Source of the DNA: an uncultured Bacteroidales bacterium
GTDB lineage: Bacteria; Bacteroidota; Bacteroidia; Bacteroidales; P3
NCBI GenBank assembly: GCA_900320975.1
Contig: ONUE01000006.1
Span: 1 to 49,828, forward strand
Reading direction: 5' to 3'
DNA length: 49,828 nt
Below the pieces are notes generated by a model. The model searched no databases. It was not told the DNA's origin and was given only the letters and a program-made list of their open reading frames with translations. Within the stretch, counting starts at the first letter, position 1. Every line of letters begins with the position of its first letter. Position numbers and translations under genes: made by a program. Below are positions 15,609 to 24,135 of this stretch, piece by piece.

Positions 15609-17231
15609 ATGAAAAAGACCTTTTTATTCTTTGTAGTTATGGCATCCACTTGTGCGATGTATGCACAGTGGACTAATGACACCCTCAACAACAACCTCAT
15701 CGCTGAAAGTGATGTTACAGGTACTGTACAGTCTGGCGGGGTCATCACCGTGACGGATCCGGTAACCAACGACACCTATATCCAGTGGTGTTCTGGCGTA
15801 ACCGGTGGCAACGGCTTCGGTCCCTCGGTGCAGCGCCTCACCGCCGACGGCACTCCGCAATGGGGCAATGGTGGCATCCGGTTCAACCAATTCAATTACA
15901 TGGAATACTCGCCGGGAAACGCTATTGCCATCGCCAGCGACCATGACTTGTTGAGCTGCTTCTCCATCATCGCCGACGGTAACGACTCTGTAACCGTAGC
16001 TATGAGGATCCACCCAGATGGTACCTACGCTTGGGGCGAGGACGGCATACTCCTTTTCGATGGCCACGGCGGTCTGCGTGCCGAGATTATCGCTGGCAAC
16101 GACGGCGGCGCCTGGGCTTTGGGCTCCGGCTGGAGAACCACCTATCTGCAGTACATCAATGCCGACGGTACTTTGAATCCCCTCATCACCCTCGAGTCTG
16201 ACATCGACTCCATCCGATACATATATGGAAAACTCCTCCTCCGCAGTGACAACAGTATTTTCTTGACCTATGAGCATATCTGGATTGACCCGAACGGATA
16301 CTCAGACTATGGAACCAAGGAGATACACCTCAGAGGCTACGCCGTCAATGGCACACAAACTCTTCAGGATGTCACCTTGATGGAGAAGGCGGATTGCGTA
16401 ACCCCCTACTGCCACCATATAGAGCCCGACGGATTGGGCGGCGCATACGTATATCTTGCTTTTGGCGGTGATTCCACGGGATACTTCAACACCCATGTGT
16501 TCCACTACGATGCCAATGGTACCAGCACCATCGACGGCCCCTACGGTGTTGTTGTACACCCCGGTGGCCAACAGCGCTTATTTAAGGCGCCCTATGCCGC
16601 TGTGGACCCTGTCTCTCATGACTTGCTCATCACCTACCAACAGGCTAACGGATCTCAAGAAGTAGCCAAGGTATGTATAAACCGTATCTCTTCCACAGGA
16701 GAACTTGTGTGGGGTGATCAAGTTGTTGTATTCGACAGTCATGGCAATCATGTGGTTGGCCTCACCTACATTTCCCCCTTCGAAGACGGCAGCGGCTTAG
16801 CCGTGATCTATTTCGTGGAAGACGGCCTTTCAGCTAATCTGAGATTTACCATTGAGGCGGTTGGCTATGACATGGACACCAATGTGTTATGGAGAAAACA
16901 ACTGTGCTCCAACACTACTACCAAGAAACATACTCCTGAAAATATTACTGGCTTCCACAATGGACAAAATATCGTGGTATGGACTATCGGTGATGAAGGC
17001 GATGTCTATGGCCAGAATCTCTTTGTCGACGGCACCACAGGCGTTGTTGTCGGCATCAGGGAAACGCCCGTCATCGACGATAATATCGTCAGCGTCGCAA
17101 GAATCTTCGACGTCAGCGGCCGTCTCCTGCCCGGCATGCAGGTCAAGGACCTCCGCACTGGTGTCTACATCCTCCAGGGAACGAACCAGTACGGCCAGAA
17201 AGTGAGCAAGAAGATCGTCGTCGTGAGATAA
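15609..17231 (+). CDS. Secreted beta-repeat protein with putative type IX sorting domain
   Basis: 540 residues. A signal peptide (MKKTFLFFVVMASTCAMYAQ) is followed by beta-rich blade-like sequence with recurring patterns such as VQRLTADGTPQWGNGG, AMRIHPDGTYAWGEDG and INRISSTGELVWGDQV, which suggests a beta-propeller-like fold. The C-terminal about 75 residues (ARIFDVSGRLL...DLRTGVYILQG...KKIVVVR) resemble the T9SS type A sorting domain that directs export through the PorU/SprA system, though the usual Y/H-P-N-P motif is not evident. The ligand or activity is unknown. It is a single-gene transcript with its own promoter and a strong terminator at 17252-17286. Confidence 0.85.
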   Translation: MKKTFLFFVVMASTCAMYAQWTNDTLNNNLIAESDVTGTVQSGGVITVTDPVTNDTYIQWCSGVTGGNGFGPSVQRLTADGTPQWGNGGIRFNQFNYMEYSPGNAIAIASDHDLLSCFSIIADGNDSVTVAMRIHPDGTYAWGEDGILLFDGHGGLRAEIIAGNDGGAWALGSGWRTTYLQYINADGTLNPLITLESDIDSIRYIYGKLLLRSDNSIFLTYEHIWIDPNGYSDYGTKEIHLRGYAVNGTQTLQDVTLMEKADCVTPYCHHIEPDGLGGAYVYLAFGGDSTGYFNTHVFHYDANGTSTIDGPYGVVVHPGGQQRLFKAPYAAVDPVSHDLLITYQQANGSQEVAKVCINRISSTGELVWGDQVVVFDSHGNHVVGLTYISPFEDGSGLAVIYFVEDGLSANLRFTIEAVGYDMDTNVLWRKQLCSNTTTKKHTPENITGFHNGQNIVVWTIGDEGDVYGQNLFVDGTTGVVVGIRETPVIDDNIVSVARIFDVSGRLLPGMQVKDLRTGVYILQGTNQYGQKVSKKIVVVR

Positions 17232-17251
17232 TCGATGATACGATAAAACAA

Positions 17252-17286
17252 ATAAGGCCCGTGCAATCGCACGGGCCTTATTTTTG
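17252..17286 (+). terminator. Rho-independent terminator
   Basis: Perfect 12-bp stem TAAGGCCCGTGC / GCACGGGCCTTA with an AATC loop, followed by TTTTTG, about 20 bp after the secreted protein stop. It may also act weakly on convergent transcription from the lipoprotein gene. Confidence 0.9.
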
Positions 17287-17302
17287 CCGCCACTCTTACC
17301 TT

Positions 17303-17716
17303 TTATTTGTAGGCTATGCAGGTATATTTACCAGTATTACTATTATAGGAGATTGCCACTGTATATCCTTCATTGACTTTCATCTCAGCCCATGCCTTGG
17401 CTTCCTGTCTTGTAGTGGCTGTTGTGGTGAGATAGTCTTTGGCGGCGGAGTCCATCGTCACAACGCTATTTTTAACAAAACACACCTCATGACCTTGCTC
17501 CGACAATGTTATCATATTGTTGAGGAACTCTTCCCACTGTGCCTCCGTGTAAAGGATAGTATGGTACACCGTTTTGTCAATGGTGTAGTCTACAATACGC
17601 AGTTCACTGTTTTGCTTAACAGTGGTTTCCGTTTCTTTGAATTTTTCCTTCTGACAACCAACGGTCATCATCACAAGCACGGTCATTAGTGCTACAAGGA
17701 GCAGGTTCTTTTTCAT
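17303..17716 (-). CDS. Small putative lipoprotein, unknown function
   Basis: 137 residues. MKKNLLLVALMTVLVMMTVGCQKEKFK has a lipoprotein signal with lipobox M-T-V-G-C. The mature part is a small alpha/beta domain (YHTILYTEAQWEEFLNNMITLSEQGHEVCF, then a region rich in Thr, ending KYTCIAYK). I do not recognise a family. It lies 24 bp downstream of the small membrane protein gene on the same strand and could be part of the sigma-factor operon, which would make it a candidate target or regulator of that system (inference). Confidence 0.75.
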   Translation of the reverse strand: MKKNLLLVALMTVLVMMTVGCQKEKFKETETTVKQNSELRIVDYTIDKTVYHTILYTEAQWEEFLNNMITLSEQGHEVCFVKNSVVTMDSAAKDYLTTTATTRQEAKAWAEMKVNEGYTVAISYNSNTGKYTCIAYK

Positions 17717-17740
17717 GTGTTTTTTGTTTATAAGGGTTTT

Positions 17741-18241
17741 TTAATAGGTTATTTTATCTATCTCATGGTTAATGATAGCATCGTATTGCTCATAAGTGAG
17801 CGAATGGTAGACACACAGCATCATCTTTTTACGCGAAAAGATAAGAAGATCTTTGCGATAGACTTGATTGCCGTTTATCTCAATGGTGTCATTCTTTCCC
17901 TTTTGCTCAAATGACTGGTCGGAGAGGTATTCCTCTCTAATCTCTTCGGGAACATTGTTTGGCAAAGGTATGCTGAAATCGTCGCATATTTGATTCCAAA
18001 CAGAGGTATCGGCAGCCTCTATCAAGGTTACGTCAACTGTGAGGGTGTCGTTGATGCGGTATCTCTTGACATAGGAGACTTCTATCCCTTCGGTGTTGGC
18101 ATAGCGCCTGTATAACTCACTGACCTCTTTTGAAGGGAAAATACGCTGCCAACGATAAACAAGGGTGATGGCGCCCAAGGCGACAGCCAGCACAAGGACG
18201 AAGTAAACCCAGAATTTTATTATGTTCTTTCTAAAAATCAT
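17741..18241 (-). CDS. Single-pass membrane protein in the ECF sigma operon
   Basis: 166 residues. A hydrophobic segment at about 8-30 (FWVYFVLVLAVALGAITLVYRW) anchors a C-terminal domain of about 135 residues probably facing the periplasm (N-terminus preceded by RKNIIK, a positive-inside signal). The soluble part has YRINDTLTVDVTLIEA and a terminal YHSLTYEQYDAIINHE. No family recognised. The start at 18241 overlaps the upstream gene stop as ATGA, so the two are coupled. By position it may take part in sensing for the sigma factor encoded two genes upstream; this is inference. Confidence 0.75.
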   Translation of the reverse strand: MIFRKNIIKFWVYFVLVLAVALGAITLVYRWQRIFPSKEVSELYRRYANTEGIEVSYVKRYRINDTLTVDVTLIEAADTSVWNQICDDFSIPLPNNVPEEIREEYLSDQSFEQKGKNDTIEINGNQVYRKDLLIFSRKKMMLCVYHSLTYEQYDAIINHEIDKITY

Positions 18242-18537
18242 ATATTTTCGATAGCGAGACGGATATCGTTGCAAATCTGCTGACTACCAGCGCTACTGGT
18301 GGTGGTGATTTGGTCATACTGTGCGTTGGCCATCGATGAAGACCATGTCATGCAGCAGCCTATAAAGATGCATGCTGCTACAGCTGTGCGAACCATTGCC
18401 TCGTGCCGTAGGCGACGGACACACCAATTATGCAAATCGGCATTGTGCTCGACGGCCATATTACGCACGTGGGCAAGGTCCTCTTGGTTGTGTTTGGCTA
18501 TGGTCTCAATCCATTTGTTAATCTCTTGCTCTGTCAT
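18238..18537 (-). CDS. Small membrane protein after ECF sigma factor, possible anti-sigma-like
   Basis: 99 residues. A charged, helical N-terminal half (TEQEINKWIETIAKHNQEDLAHVRNMAVEHN) precedes a membrane-spanning stretch (VRTAVAACIFIGCCMTW, about 50-66) and a short Ser/Thr-rich tail. The layout, a short cytoplasmic helical domain and one membrane segment with the gene 10 bp downstream of an ECF sigma gene, is what one expects of a compact anti-sigma factor, but no zinc-binding H-x3-C-x2-C anti-sigma motif is present and FecR-type sequence is absent. Coupled by ATGA to the next membrane protein gene. Confidence 0.7.
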   Translation of the reverse strand: MTEQEINKWIETIAKHNQEDLAHVRNMAVEHNADLHNWCVRRLRHEAMVRTAVAACIFIGCCMTWSSSMANAQYDQITTTSSAGSQQICNDIRLAIENI

Positions 18538-18547
18538 ATTTATTTTA

Positions 18548-19063
18548 TTATTGAATTGATATGTTGTCTGAATATACTTGTTGCATTTTCTGTATTATGC
18601 GTTGGCGTGTTTTGTTTACGCTGTCGGGCTTTACCCCCATTTTCACAGCTATCTCTCGCTGTTGGAAGCCTTCAAGCATTAGGCAGAGTGTGCTACGCTC
18701 TTTGTCGCTCAGGCTGACGGCGAGATCTTCTATCGTCTCGCGGAGTTTGTGCTCGTCTTGCTCCGGCAGTGTCTCTTCCAGGTGTTCATTGATGGGCAGC
18801 CACTCAGGGCCTCTATTCCGCCGATGATGGGAGAATACGCTGCGACATTGCCACATTACCCAGGCCATCTGCTGAAGGGTGTGAGCTCCTGGCCGTAAGG
18901 ACGCTATATGGAACCATATAGACAAATAACAATCCTGTACTAGCTCATCGCATAGCACCTCCGAACCCGATGAGTTCCGCCAACAGAGCCTGCGTATCAG
19001 GTCTCTATAGCGTATTATCAGGTCGTCGAATGTTTTGTATTTATGTCCTTCGTCGTCGGCCAT
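18548..19063 (-). CDS. ECF-type RNA polymerase sigma factor
   Basis: 171 residues. Region 2 is visible in FDDLIIRYRDLIRRLCWRN and the DELVQDCYLSIW core-binding helix; region 4 in LSDKERSTLCLMLEGFQQREIAVKMGVKPDSVNKTRQRI, a helix-turn-helix recognising the -35 element. Between them is a loosely conserved linker. It should direct RNA polymerase to a small regulon, perhaps including its own operon. The next two genes encode membrane proteins that probably belong to the same signalling unit. No typical sigma-70 promoter was identified in the 95-bp gap upstream. Confidence 0.88.
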   Translation of the reverse strand: MADDEGHKYKTFDDLIIRYRDLIRRLCWRNSSGSEVLCDELVQDCYLSIWFHIASLRPGAHTLQQMAWVMWQCRSVFSHHRRNRGPEWLPINEHLEETLPEQDEHKLRETIEDLAVSLSDKERSTLCLMLEGFQQREIAVKMGVKPDSVNKTRQRIIQKMQQVYSDNISIQ

Positions 19064-19158
19064 AAACTTTCACCCGTCTATATATAAATAACCCCCAATG
19101 TACCCGAAATAGGACATCAGGGAGTTGTTTTTTATGATTTCTTAACATTTGCCATACT

Positions 19159-20586
19159 CTATAGCTCTTTTTTATGCGGATGGAATATCCGTTGTATATT
19201 GCGTTTCCATGTCGCACCGTCGAAGAGCGACGAGTCGGTTGTGGCCTGTAGGGTTAAGAAGATACCTATGGGTAGCATGACGAACGAGGATACCCACATG
19301 CCTTCGCCTCCCATGACCGACTCGCGCACCGATTTCTCGGCTATCATGCCTACTACATAGTAGAGCACGAAGAAGCCTACCGAGGCCACCAAAGGCAGTC
19401 CCAGGCCTCCTTTGCGGACTATAGAGCCAAAGGGAGCTCCGATGAGGAAGAGCAGTAGGCAGGCTATCGAGAGAGTGAATTTGCGCTGACGCTCAATCTC
19501 ATGACGGTTTATGTATTCGCGGTCGGACTCCAACATGTCACCGTAGTTGTGGCTGTCGGTACGGGCAGTGTTGGCTACGTATTTTGCTCGGTTGATTATC
19601 TTGGTGCGTGTGTCGGCATCGAGGGTGTCGATGCGGGTGTGTAGGTTGAAAGCTTCTGTGGGGCGCTCGGCGGGAGCTTTACCAGTGTAGCGATGCCACG
19701 AGCGCAGGTTAATCTCCACGTCGCGTCGGAAGGCATTCTGGCGTTGCACCAGGTTGCGCTCCAGCGAGTCGATGGAGACTCCCAGCTCAGACACATTCAG
19801 CGTCTGGTAGCTTCCCTTGAAGAGGTCCTCGCCACTTTTGTTATAGGCGAAGGATGAGATGTCGAAGGATATTGTCTGGTGGCTGAAGTTGAGCGATGTC
19901 ATGGGGCGTGAGTCACGATGGTCGCCAGTGGTGGATTCAGAGTAGGTGTAGCCGTCGTAGAGGGAGAAGATAAGGTAGCGGTTGTCTATGGTGGACTGCA
20001 TGGTACCACTCTTGGCGACGATGACGGCGGTCTCGGTACTGCCTTTGGTGTGGTCATAGATGACAACATCCTGCATCGTGTGACCATCGGGCGATTTGCT
20101 GCCGATGCGTATCACATAACCTTCTATGTCTTTATAGTATTCGCCAGGGCGTATGTTGATGGCCGGTTTCTTGCGAGTGACGTCGTAGAGCGTCTTGCGG
20201 TAACTCACCATTGCCTCGGGCATCACGTTGTTGGCGAAGTAGAAGGCCACTCCGGTGAGCAACACTACCACGACGGTCATAGGCAGCATGACGCGGCTGA
20301 CGCTTACGCCACCGGCTTTCATGGCCACCAGTTCGTATTTCTCGCCGAAGTTGCCCATGGTCATGATGGACGCAAAGAGTACCGCTATGGGCAGCGCCAT
20401 GGGTACAAAGGTGGCCGAGGCATAGAGCAGCAGTTCGGCTATGACGTTGAACTCAAGGCCCTTGCCCACCATGTCGTCGATGTACTTCCACACGAACTGC
20501 ATGAGAAGCACAAAGACCGACAGCGTGAAGGTGAGCGCCAGGGGGCCGAGGAATGAACGCAATATGAGTCTGTCGAGTTTCTTCAT
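19159..20586 (-). CDS. LptF/LptG family permease (YjgP/YjgQ)
   Basis: 475 residues. Six membrane segments in two groups of three: the first group includes LDRLILRSFLGPLALTFTLSVFVLLMQF and YASATFVPMALPIAVLFASIMTMG; the second, near the C-terminus, has LSIACLLLFLIGAPFGSIV and LPLVASVGFFVLYYVVG. A large periplasmic domain lies between, as in LptF and LptG, which with LptB2 extract lipopolysaccharide from the inner membrane. The start at 20586 shares one base with the rseP stop (TAATG), which rules out the longer upstream reading. It is the last gene of the M23-dxr-rseP-lpt operon. Confidence 0.92.
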   Translation of the reverse strand: MKKLDRLILRSFLGPLALTFTLSVFVLLMQFVWKYIDDMVGKGLEFNVIAELLLYASATFVPMALPIAVLFASIMTMGNFGEKYELVAMKAGGVSVSRVMLPMTVVVVLLTGVAFYFANNVMPEAMVSYRKTLYDVTRKKPAINIRPGEYYKDIEGYVIRIGSKSPDGHTMQDVVIYDHTKGSTETAVIVAKSGTMQSTIDNRYLIFSLYDGYTYSESTTGDHRDSRPMTSLNFSHQTISFDISSFAYNKSGEDLFKGSYQTLNVSELGVSIDSLERNLVQRQNAFRRDVEINLRSWHRYTGKAPAERPTEAFNLHTRIDTLDADTRTKIINRAKYVANTARTDSHNYGDMLESDREYINRHEIERQRKFTLSIACLLLFLIGAPFGSIVRKGGLGLPLVASVGFFVLYYVVGMIAEKSVRESVMGGEGMWVSSFVMLPIGIFLTLQATTDSSLFDGATWKRNIQRIFHPHKKEL

Positions 20587-21986
20587 TACATAAATCCTAA
20601 CCAGCGCAGTATGTCGTTGCCGTTGGCCAGTACCATCAGCGCCAGCAGGAGGAACATGCCGACGTTCTGCGCCACGGTGAGGAATTTGTCTGAGGGTTTG
20701 CGGCGTGTGACAATCTCCCACAGGGTGAAGAGTATGTGTCCGCCGTCAAGGCCCGGGATGGGTATGATATTCATAAAGGCCAGCACCAGCGCCAGCAGGG
20801 CGGTGAGCTCCCAGAAAGCCTGCCACACCCATTGGTCGGGGAAGAGGTCGGCCATGGCTTTGAAGCCGCCGAGCTGCTTCGTGCCACCGGGCGAGAAGAG
20901 CACCTTCAGCGATGAGACGTAGGTGGTCAGGGTCTCCCAGCCATGGCGTATGCCTGCCGGTATGGCGGCAAAGAAGGAGTAGTCGACATGGCGATAGCCG
21001 CTGAAGAGGCGCGCTATGTCGGTCTCGGCCTGCACGCCGATCTTGCCGGCGTCGTTGACGGCCACAGGCAACGCCATCAGTTCGCCGTTACGGTAGAAGC
21101 CGAGGGTGACGGTGTCGTCGGCATGTTGTCCGAGCATCGCCGTTATGTCGGAGAAGGAGGCGAGCATGCTGTCGTTTATGCTGACTATGCTGTCGCCAGC
21201 CATCAGTCCTGCCTTGGCAGCGTTGCCGCCGTCGATGGCGTTGTGTACGACGAAGGGTATGCGGTAGCCCATCAGCTGCTTGGCACCCATGTCGTTCACG
21301 CGCTCCAGCAGGTGGCCGCTCATGGTGAGCTCTACGAGCGAGTCACCACGCAGCACGGTAACGGTCTCAGGGTTGTCGAGCAGCAGGGCACTGGTAGCCT
21401 CGTTGAACTCGTAGCAGTCTTTGCCGTCGATAGCATATATTATGTCGCCGTTGCGGAAGCCCTCGTCGAGCATCACCTCGTGGTAGTCGTAGCCCAGAGT
21501 GGCGGCACGCAGGGGCAGCTCGTCTTTGCCCCAGTGGGCGAACATCATGCCGTAGATGAGCAGCGCGGAGATGAAGTTCACCAGCACGCCTCCGCTGATG
21601 ATGCACAGGCGCTGCCAGGCTGGCTTGGTACGGTACTCCCACGGCTGCGGCACGGCTTCAAGGTCGTCGGCACTCTTGGTCTCGTCAATCATGCCGGCAA
21701 TGTCGCAATAGCCGCCCAGCGGCACCCAGCCGAGGCCCCACAGGGTGTTGTCCTGGTCCTCGGGGGCTAAGTTCTTCTCATCCCAGCTGTCGGGGGTCTT
21801 GCTGTTGAAGAACAGGAAGTGCCATTTCCCTCCGAACTTCTTGGCTTTGATGATGGAGAAGTAGGGGTTGAAGAAGATGTAATACCGGCGCACGCGCGTG
21901 TGGAACAGTTTGGCGAAAAGCAGGTGTCCCAGCTCATGTGTGGCCACAAGCAGCGAGAGGCTTACAAGTAGTGCTATCCAGTTCAT
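20586..21986 (-). CDS. rseP: RIP metalloprotease RseP (site-2 protease)
   Basis: 466 residues. HELGH at about 17-21 is the zinc-binding motif in the first membrane helix, and PIPGLDGGHILF near residue 400 contains the third zinc ligand Asp. Two PDZ regions are visible (GFRNGDIIYAIDGKD and AAKAGLMAGDSIVSIND). RseP cleaves substrates within the membrane; in other bacteria it removes anti-sigma factors and leftover signal peptides. An ECF system lies just downstream on the same strand but in a separate transcript; a link is possible, not shown. It overlaps dxr by 4 bp. Confidence 0.95.
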   Translation of the reverse strand: MNWIALLVSLSLLVATHELGHLLFAKLFHTRVRRYYIFFNPYFSIIKAKKFGGKWHFLFFNSKTPDSWDEKNLAPEDQDNTLWGLGWVPLGGYCDIAGMIDETKSADDLEAVPQPWEYRTKPAWQRLCIISGGVLVNFISALLIYGMMFAHWGKDELPLRAATLGYDYHEVMLDEGFRNGDIIYAIDGKDCYEFNEATSALLLDNPETVTVLRGDSLVELTMSGHLLERVNDMGAKQLMGYRIPFVVHNAIDGGNAAKAGLMAGDSIVSINDSMLASFSDITAMLGQHADDTVTLGFYRNGELMALPVAVNDAGKIGVQAETDIARLFSGYRHVDYSFFAAIPAGIRHGWETLTTYVSSLKVLFSPGGTKQLGGFKAMADLFPDQWVWQAFWELTALLALVLAFMNIIPIPGLDGGHILFTLWEIVTRRKPSDKFLTVAQNVGMFLLLALMVLANGNDILRWLGFM

Positions 21987-23110
21987 TGTTGTCTTGCTGT
22001 TTTGTCAGTTTCTATCAGGTCTTCTAATGTTGGCTTTGCTATGTATGGTGTCTCCTGCATGGCACGCTCTACACGGTCGGCAATATCTAGGAAGCCTATG
22101 CGGCCGTCGATGAATTGTTGCACCGCTACTTCGTTGGCGGCGTTCATCACGCAGGGAGTGTTGCCGCCGCGCTCTATGGCTTTGTAGGCAAGGCCGAGGC
22201 AGCGGAAGGTGTCTATGTCGGGACGCTCAAAGGTGAGCGTGTGCTGGCTGAAGAGGTCGAGGCGCGGTAGGAAGCTTTCTATGCGCTCGGGGAAGCTGAA
22301 GGCATACTGTATCGGGGTCTCCATCGTGGGCACGCCGAGTTGTGCCTTGACGCTGCCGTCGGCGAACTGCACCATCGAGTGCACCACCGACTGCGGGTGC
22401 ACATGCACTTCTATGTCTTTGGCGTCGACGCCGAAGAGCCATTTGGCTTCTATGACCTCGAGGCCTTTGTTCATCAGCGTGGCGCTGTCTATGGTGACTT
22501 TGCGCCCCATGCTCCAGTTGGGATGCTTGAGGGCTTGCGCCAGCGTCACGGTGGACAGCTCGTCGCGTGTCTTGCCACGGAAGGGGCCGCCACTGGCGGT
22601 GAGCAGTATCTTCTCTACAGGGCTCATCTCGCCCACCATACACTGGAATATGGCTGAATGTTCGCTGTCAACGGGTAGTATGGGCACACGGTGACGGCGA
22701 GCTGCTTCGGTGACGATGGCTCCAGCCACCACCATGGTCTCTTTGTTGGCAAGGGCTATGGGCTTGCCGTGCTCTATGGCGTGCAGCGTGGGCTTGAGGC
22801 CCGCCACACCCACTATGGCCGCCAGCACCATGTCGATGCTCTCCATCTCCATTAGGCTGACGATGGCCTCGGTACCGGCATACACCTTGATGTCTTTGTC
22901 GGCAAGGGCATCGCGCACCTGACCGTAACGGCTCTCGTCGGCTATGGCTACGGCATTGGGCTCGAACTCAAGCGCCTGCTCTATCAGCAACTCTGCATTG
23001 CTGCCTGCGCACAACACCTCGGCACAGAACAGGTCGCGGTGGCGGCGTATGACATTGAGTGCTTGTGTTCCTATCGACCCTGTGGAGCCTAATATGGCTA
23101 TGCGTTTCAA
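21983..23110 (-). CDS. dxr: 1-deoxy-D-xylulose-5-phosphate reductoisomerase
   Basis: 375 residues. NADPH-binding GSTGSIGTQ at 8-16; metal ligands in PVDSEHSAIFQ (Asp148, Glu150); the substrate-binding loop with TASGGPFRG, HPNWSMGRKVTIDSATLMNKGLE and the conserved Trp; C-terminal NAANEVAV. The enzyme makes 2-C-methyl-D-erythritol 4-phosphate, the first committed step of the non-mevalonate isoprenoid pathway. It follows the M23 gene by 11 bp and overlaps rseP by 4 bp, a gene order shared with many bacteria (dxr-rseP). Confidence 0.97.
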   Translation of the reverse strand: MKRIAILGSTGSIGTQALNVIRRHRDLFCAEVLCAGSNAELLIEQALEFEPNAVAIADESRYGQVRDALADKDIKVYAGTEAIVSLMEMESIDMVLAAIVGVAGLKPTLHAIEHGKPIALANKETMVVAGAIVTEAARRHRVPILPVDSEHSAIFQCMVGEMSPVEKILLTASGGPFRGKTRDELSTVTLAQALKHPNWSMGRKVTIDSATLMNKGLEVIEAKWLFGVDAKDIEVHVHPQSVVHSMVQFADGSVKAQLGVPTMETPIQYAFSFPERIESFLPRLDLFSQHTLTFERPDIDTFRCLGLAYKAIERGGNTPCVMNAANEVAVQQFIDGRIGFLDIADRVERAMQETPYIAKPTLEDLIETDKTARQQ

Positions 23111-23121
23111 TGCAGTGGCTT

Positions 23122-24039
23122 TTAAAATGATATGTATTCTTCGGGATTGACGGGTGAGCCGTTAACCCACACTTCGAGGTGCAGGTGGGGCCCCAGCTCC
23201 GTAGTGGTGCCGGTGCCCACAAAGGCAATAGGTTCGCCTGCGCGCACCGCATCGCCCGCATGTTTGAGCAGGGCGCTGTTGTTCCGGTATACGGTGATGA
23301 CGCCTGCAGGATGCTGCAGCACTATGACGTGGCCGTCCTCGGCGGTGAAGCCTGCCGAGACTACGGTGCCGCTGTAGGCGGCGTTGACGGGGCTCTCACT
23401 GGCGGCAGCGATATCTACGCCGTAGTGCCGCGTGGCGCTGTTGTAGGGCTTCACGATGTTGCCTTTCACGGGGGCAAAGAAGAGGTGCGTGACGGTGGGC
23501 TGCATGTCGGCGGAAGCCGTCGAGCCCGACGACTGCCTTATGTTGCCCTTCACTTGGTAGCGGTTGTCCTCGCGCTCCACCTCCTCGCGCAGCAGGCTGT
23601 CTTCGCGCGAGTGGCGGTAGGCACCTGCCACAACGGTCAACGTGGCTGTGCTGTCGGCCATCACGCTGTCGGCTTGTTCCCCAAGGGGCTCGCCGCGCAT
23701 AAGGGCCTGCACCGTGGCCAACACCCACTCCTGGTCGGCGACAGCGCGCTCCAGCGAGTCTATCTTCTTGGCGTTGGCATAGGTCTGCTCTATCGTCTCG
23801 GTGTCCGTATAGCCCGGAATGTATTCACGCAGCGGCGTGAAGGCGATGAGCACCGTGGTGAGGAAGATGAGCACTATCACCGCGATGCCTATGGTGACAA
23901 ACAGGTTGATGCCCGACAGCTGGAAGGAGAACTTCTCCTTGAAGGTGTCGGTGTCCATCACCACAAAGCGGTGCTTGTGCTTGATGACGTCGCTGATTTG
24001 CGAGTTCTTAATCTTCAGCCACCAGTCCTTGATGCCCAT
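23122..24039 (-). CDS. M23 family metallopeptidase, membrane-anchored
   Basis: 305 residues. One N-terminal membrane segment (about 45-68, LFVTIGIAVIVLIFLTTVLIAF), a predicted coiled region (about 80-110) and a C-terminal LytM/M23 domain (about 195-305). Zinc ligands are visible in TRHYGVDIAA (His, Asp) and GPHLHLEVW (the H-x-H pair). The other active-site histidine, usually in the Y-x-H segment, appears to be replaced by Asn (TVYRNNSALL). Active members cut peptidoglycan cross-bridges or peptides; catalytically impaired ones act as amidase activators. It is the first gene of the dxr-rseP-lpt operon. Confidence 0.9.
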   Translation of the reverse strand: MGIKDWWLKIKNSQISDVIKHKHRFVVMDTDTFKEKFSFQLSGINLFVTIGIAVIVLIFLTTVLIAFTPLREYIPGYTDTETIEQTYANAKKIDSLERAVADQEWVLATVQALMRGEPLGEQADSVMADSTATLTVVAGAYRHSREDSLLREEVEREDNRYQVKGNIRQSSGSTASADMQPTVTHLFFAPVKGNIVKPYNSATRHYGVDIAAASESPVNAAYSGTVVSAGFTAEDGHVIVLQHPAGVITVYRNNSALLKHAGDAVRAGEPIAFVGTGTTTELGPHLHLEVWVNGSPVNPEEYISF

Positions 24040-24056
24040 GTCTCTATATTAAGTGA

Positions 24057-24110
24057 CTGAGTGACTGAGACACCATGTTGTTTTCACACACAGCAACCCC
24101 AGTCACTCAG
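24057..24110. repeat. Inverted repeat in the PpiD/M23 gap
   Basis: CTGAGTGACTG (24057-24067) and CAGTCACTCAG (24100-24110) are perfect inverted copies around a 32-bp loop; the left arm is part of a longer GTGACTGAGTGACTGAG direct repeat. It sits 25 bp beyond the stop of the minus-strand isomerase gene and may act as a terminator or a transcript-stabilising hairpin, but there is no clear T-run. Confidence 0.6.
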
Positions 24111-24135
24111 ATACTTTGTTACGCTATTCTTTCTA

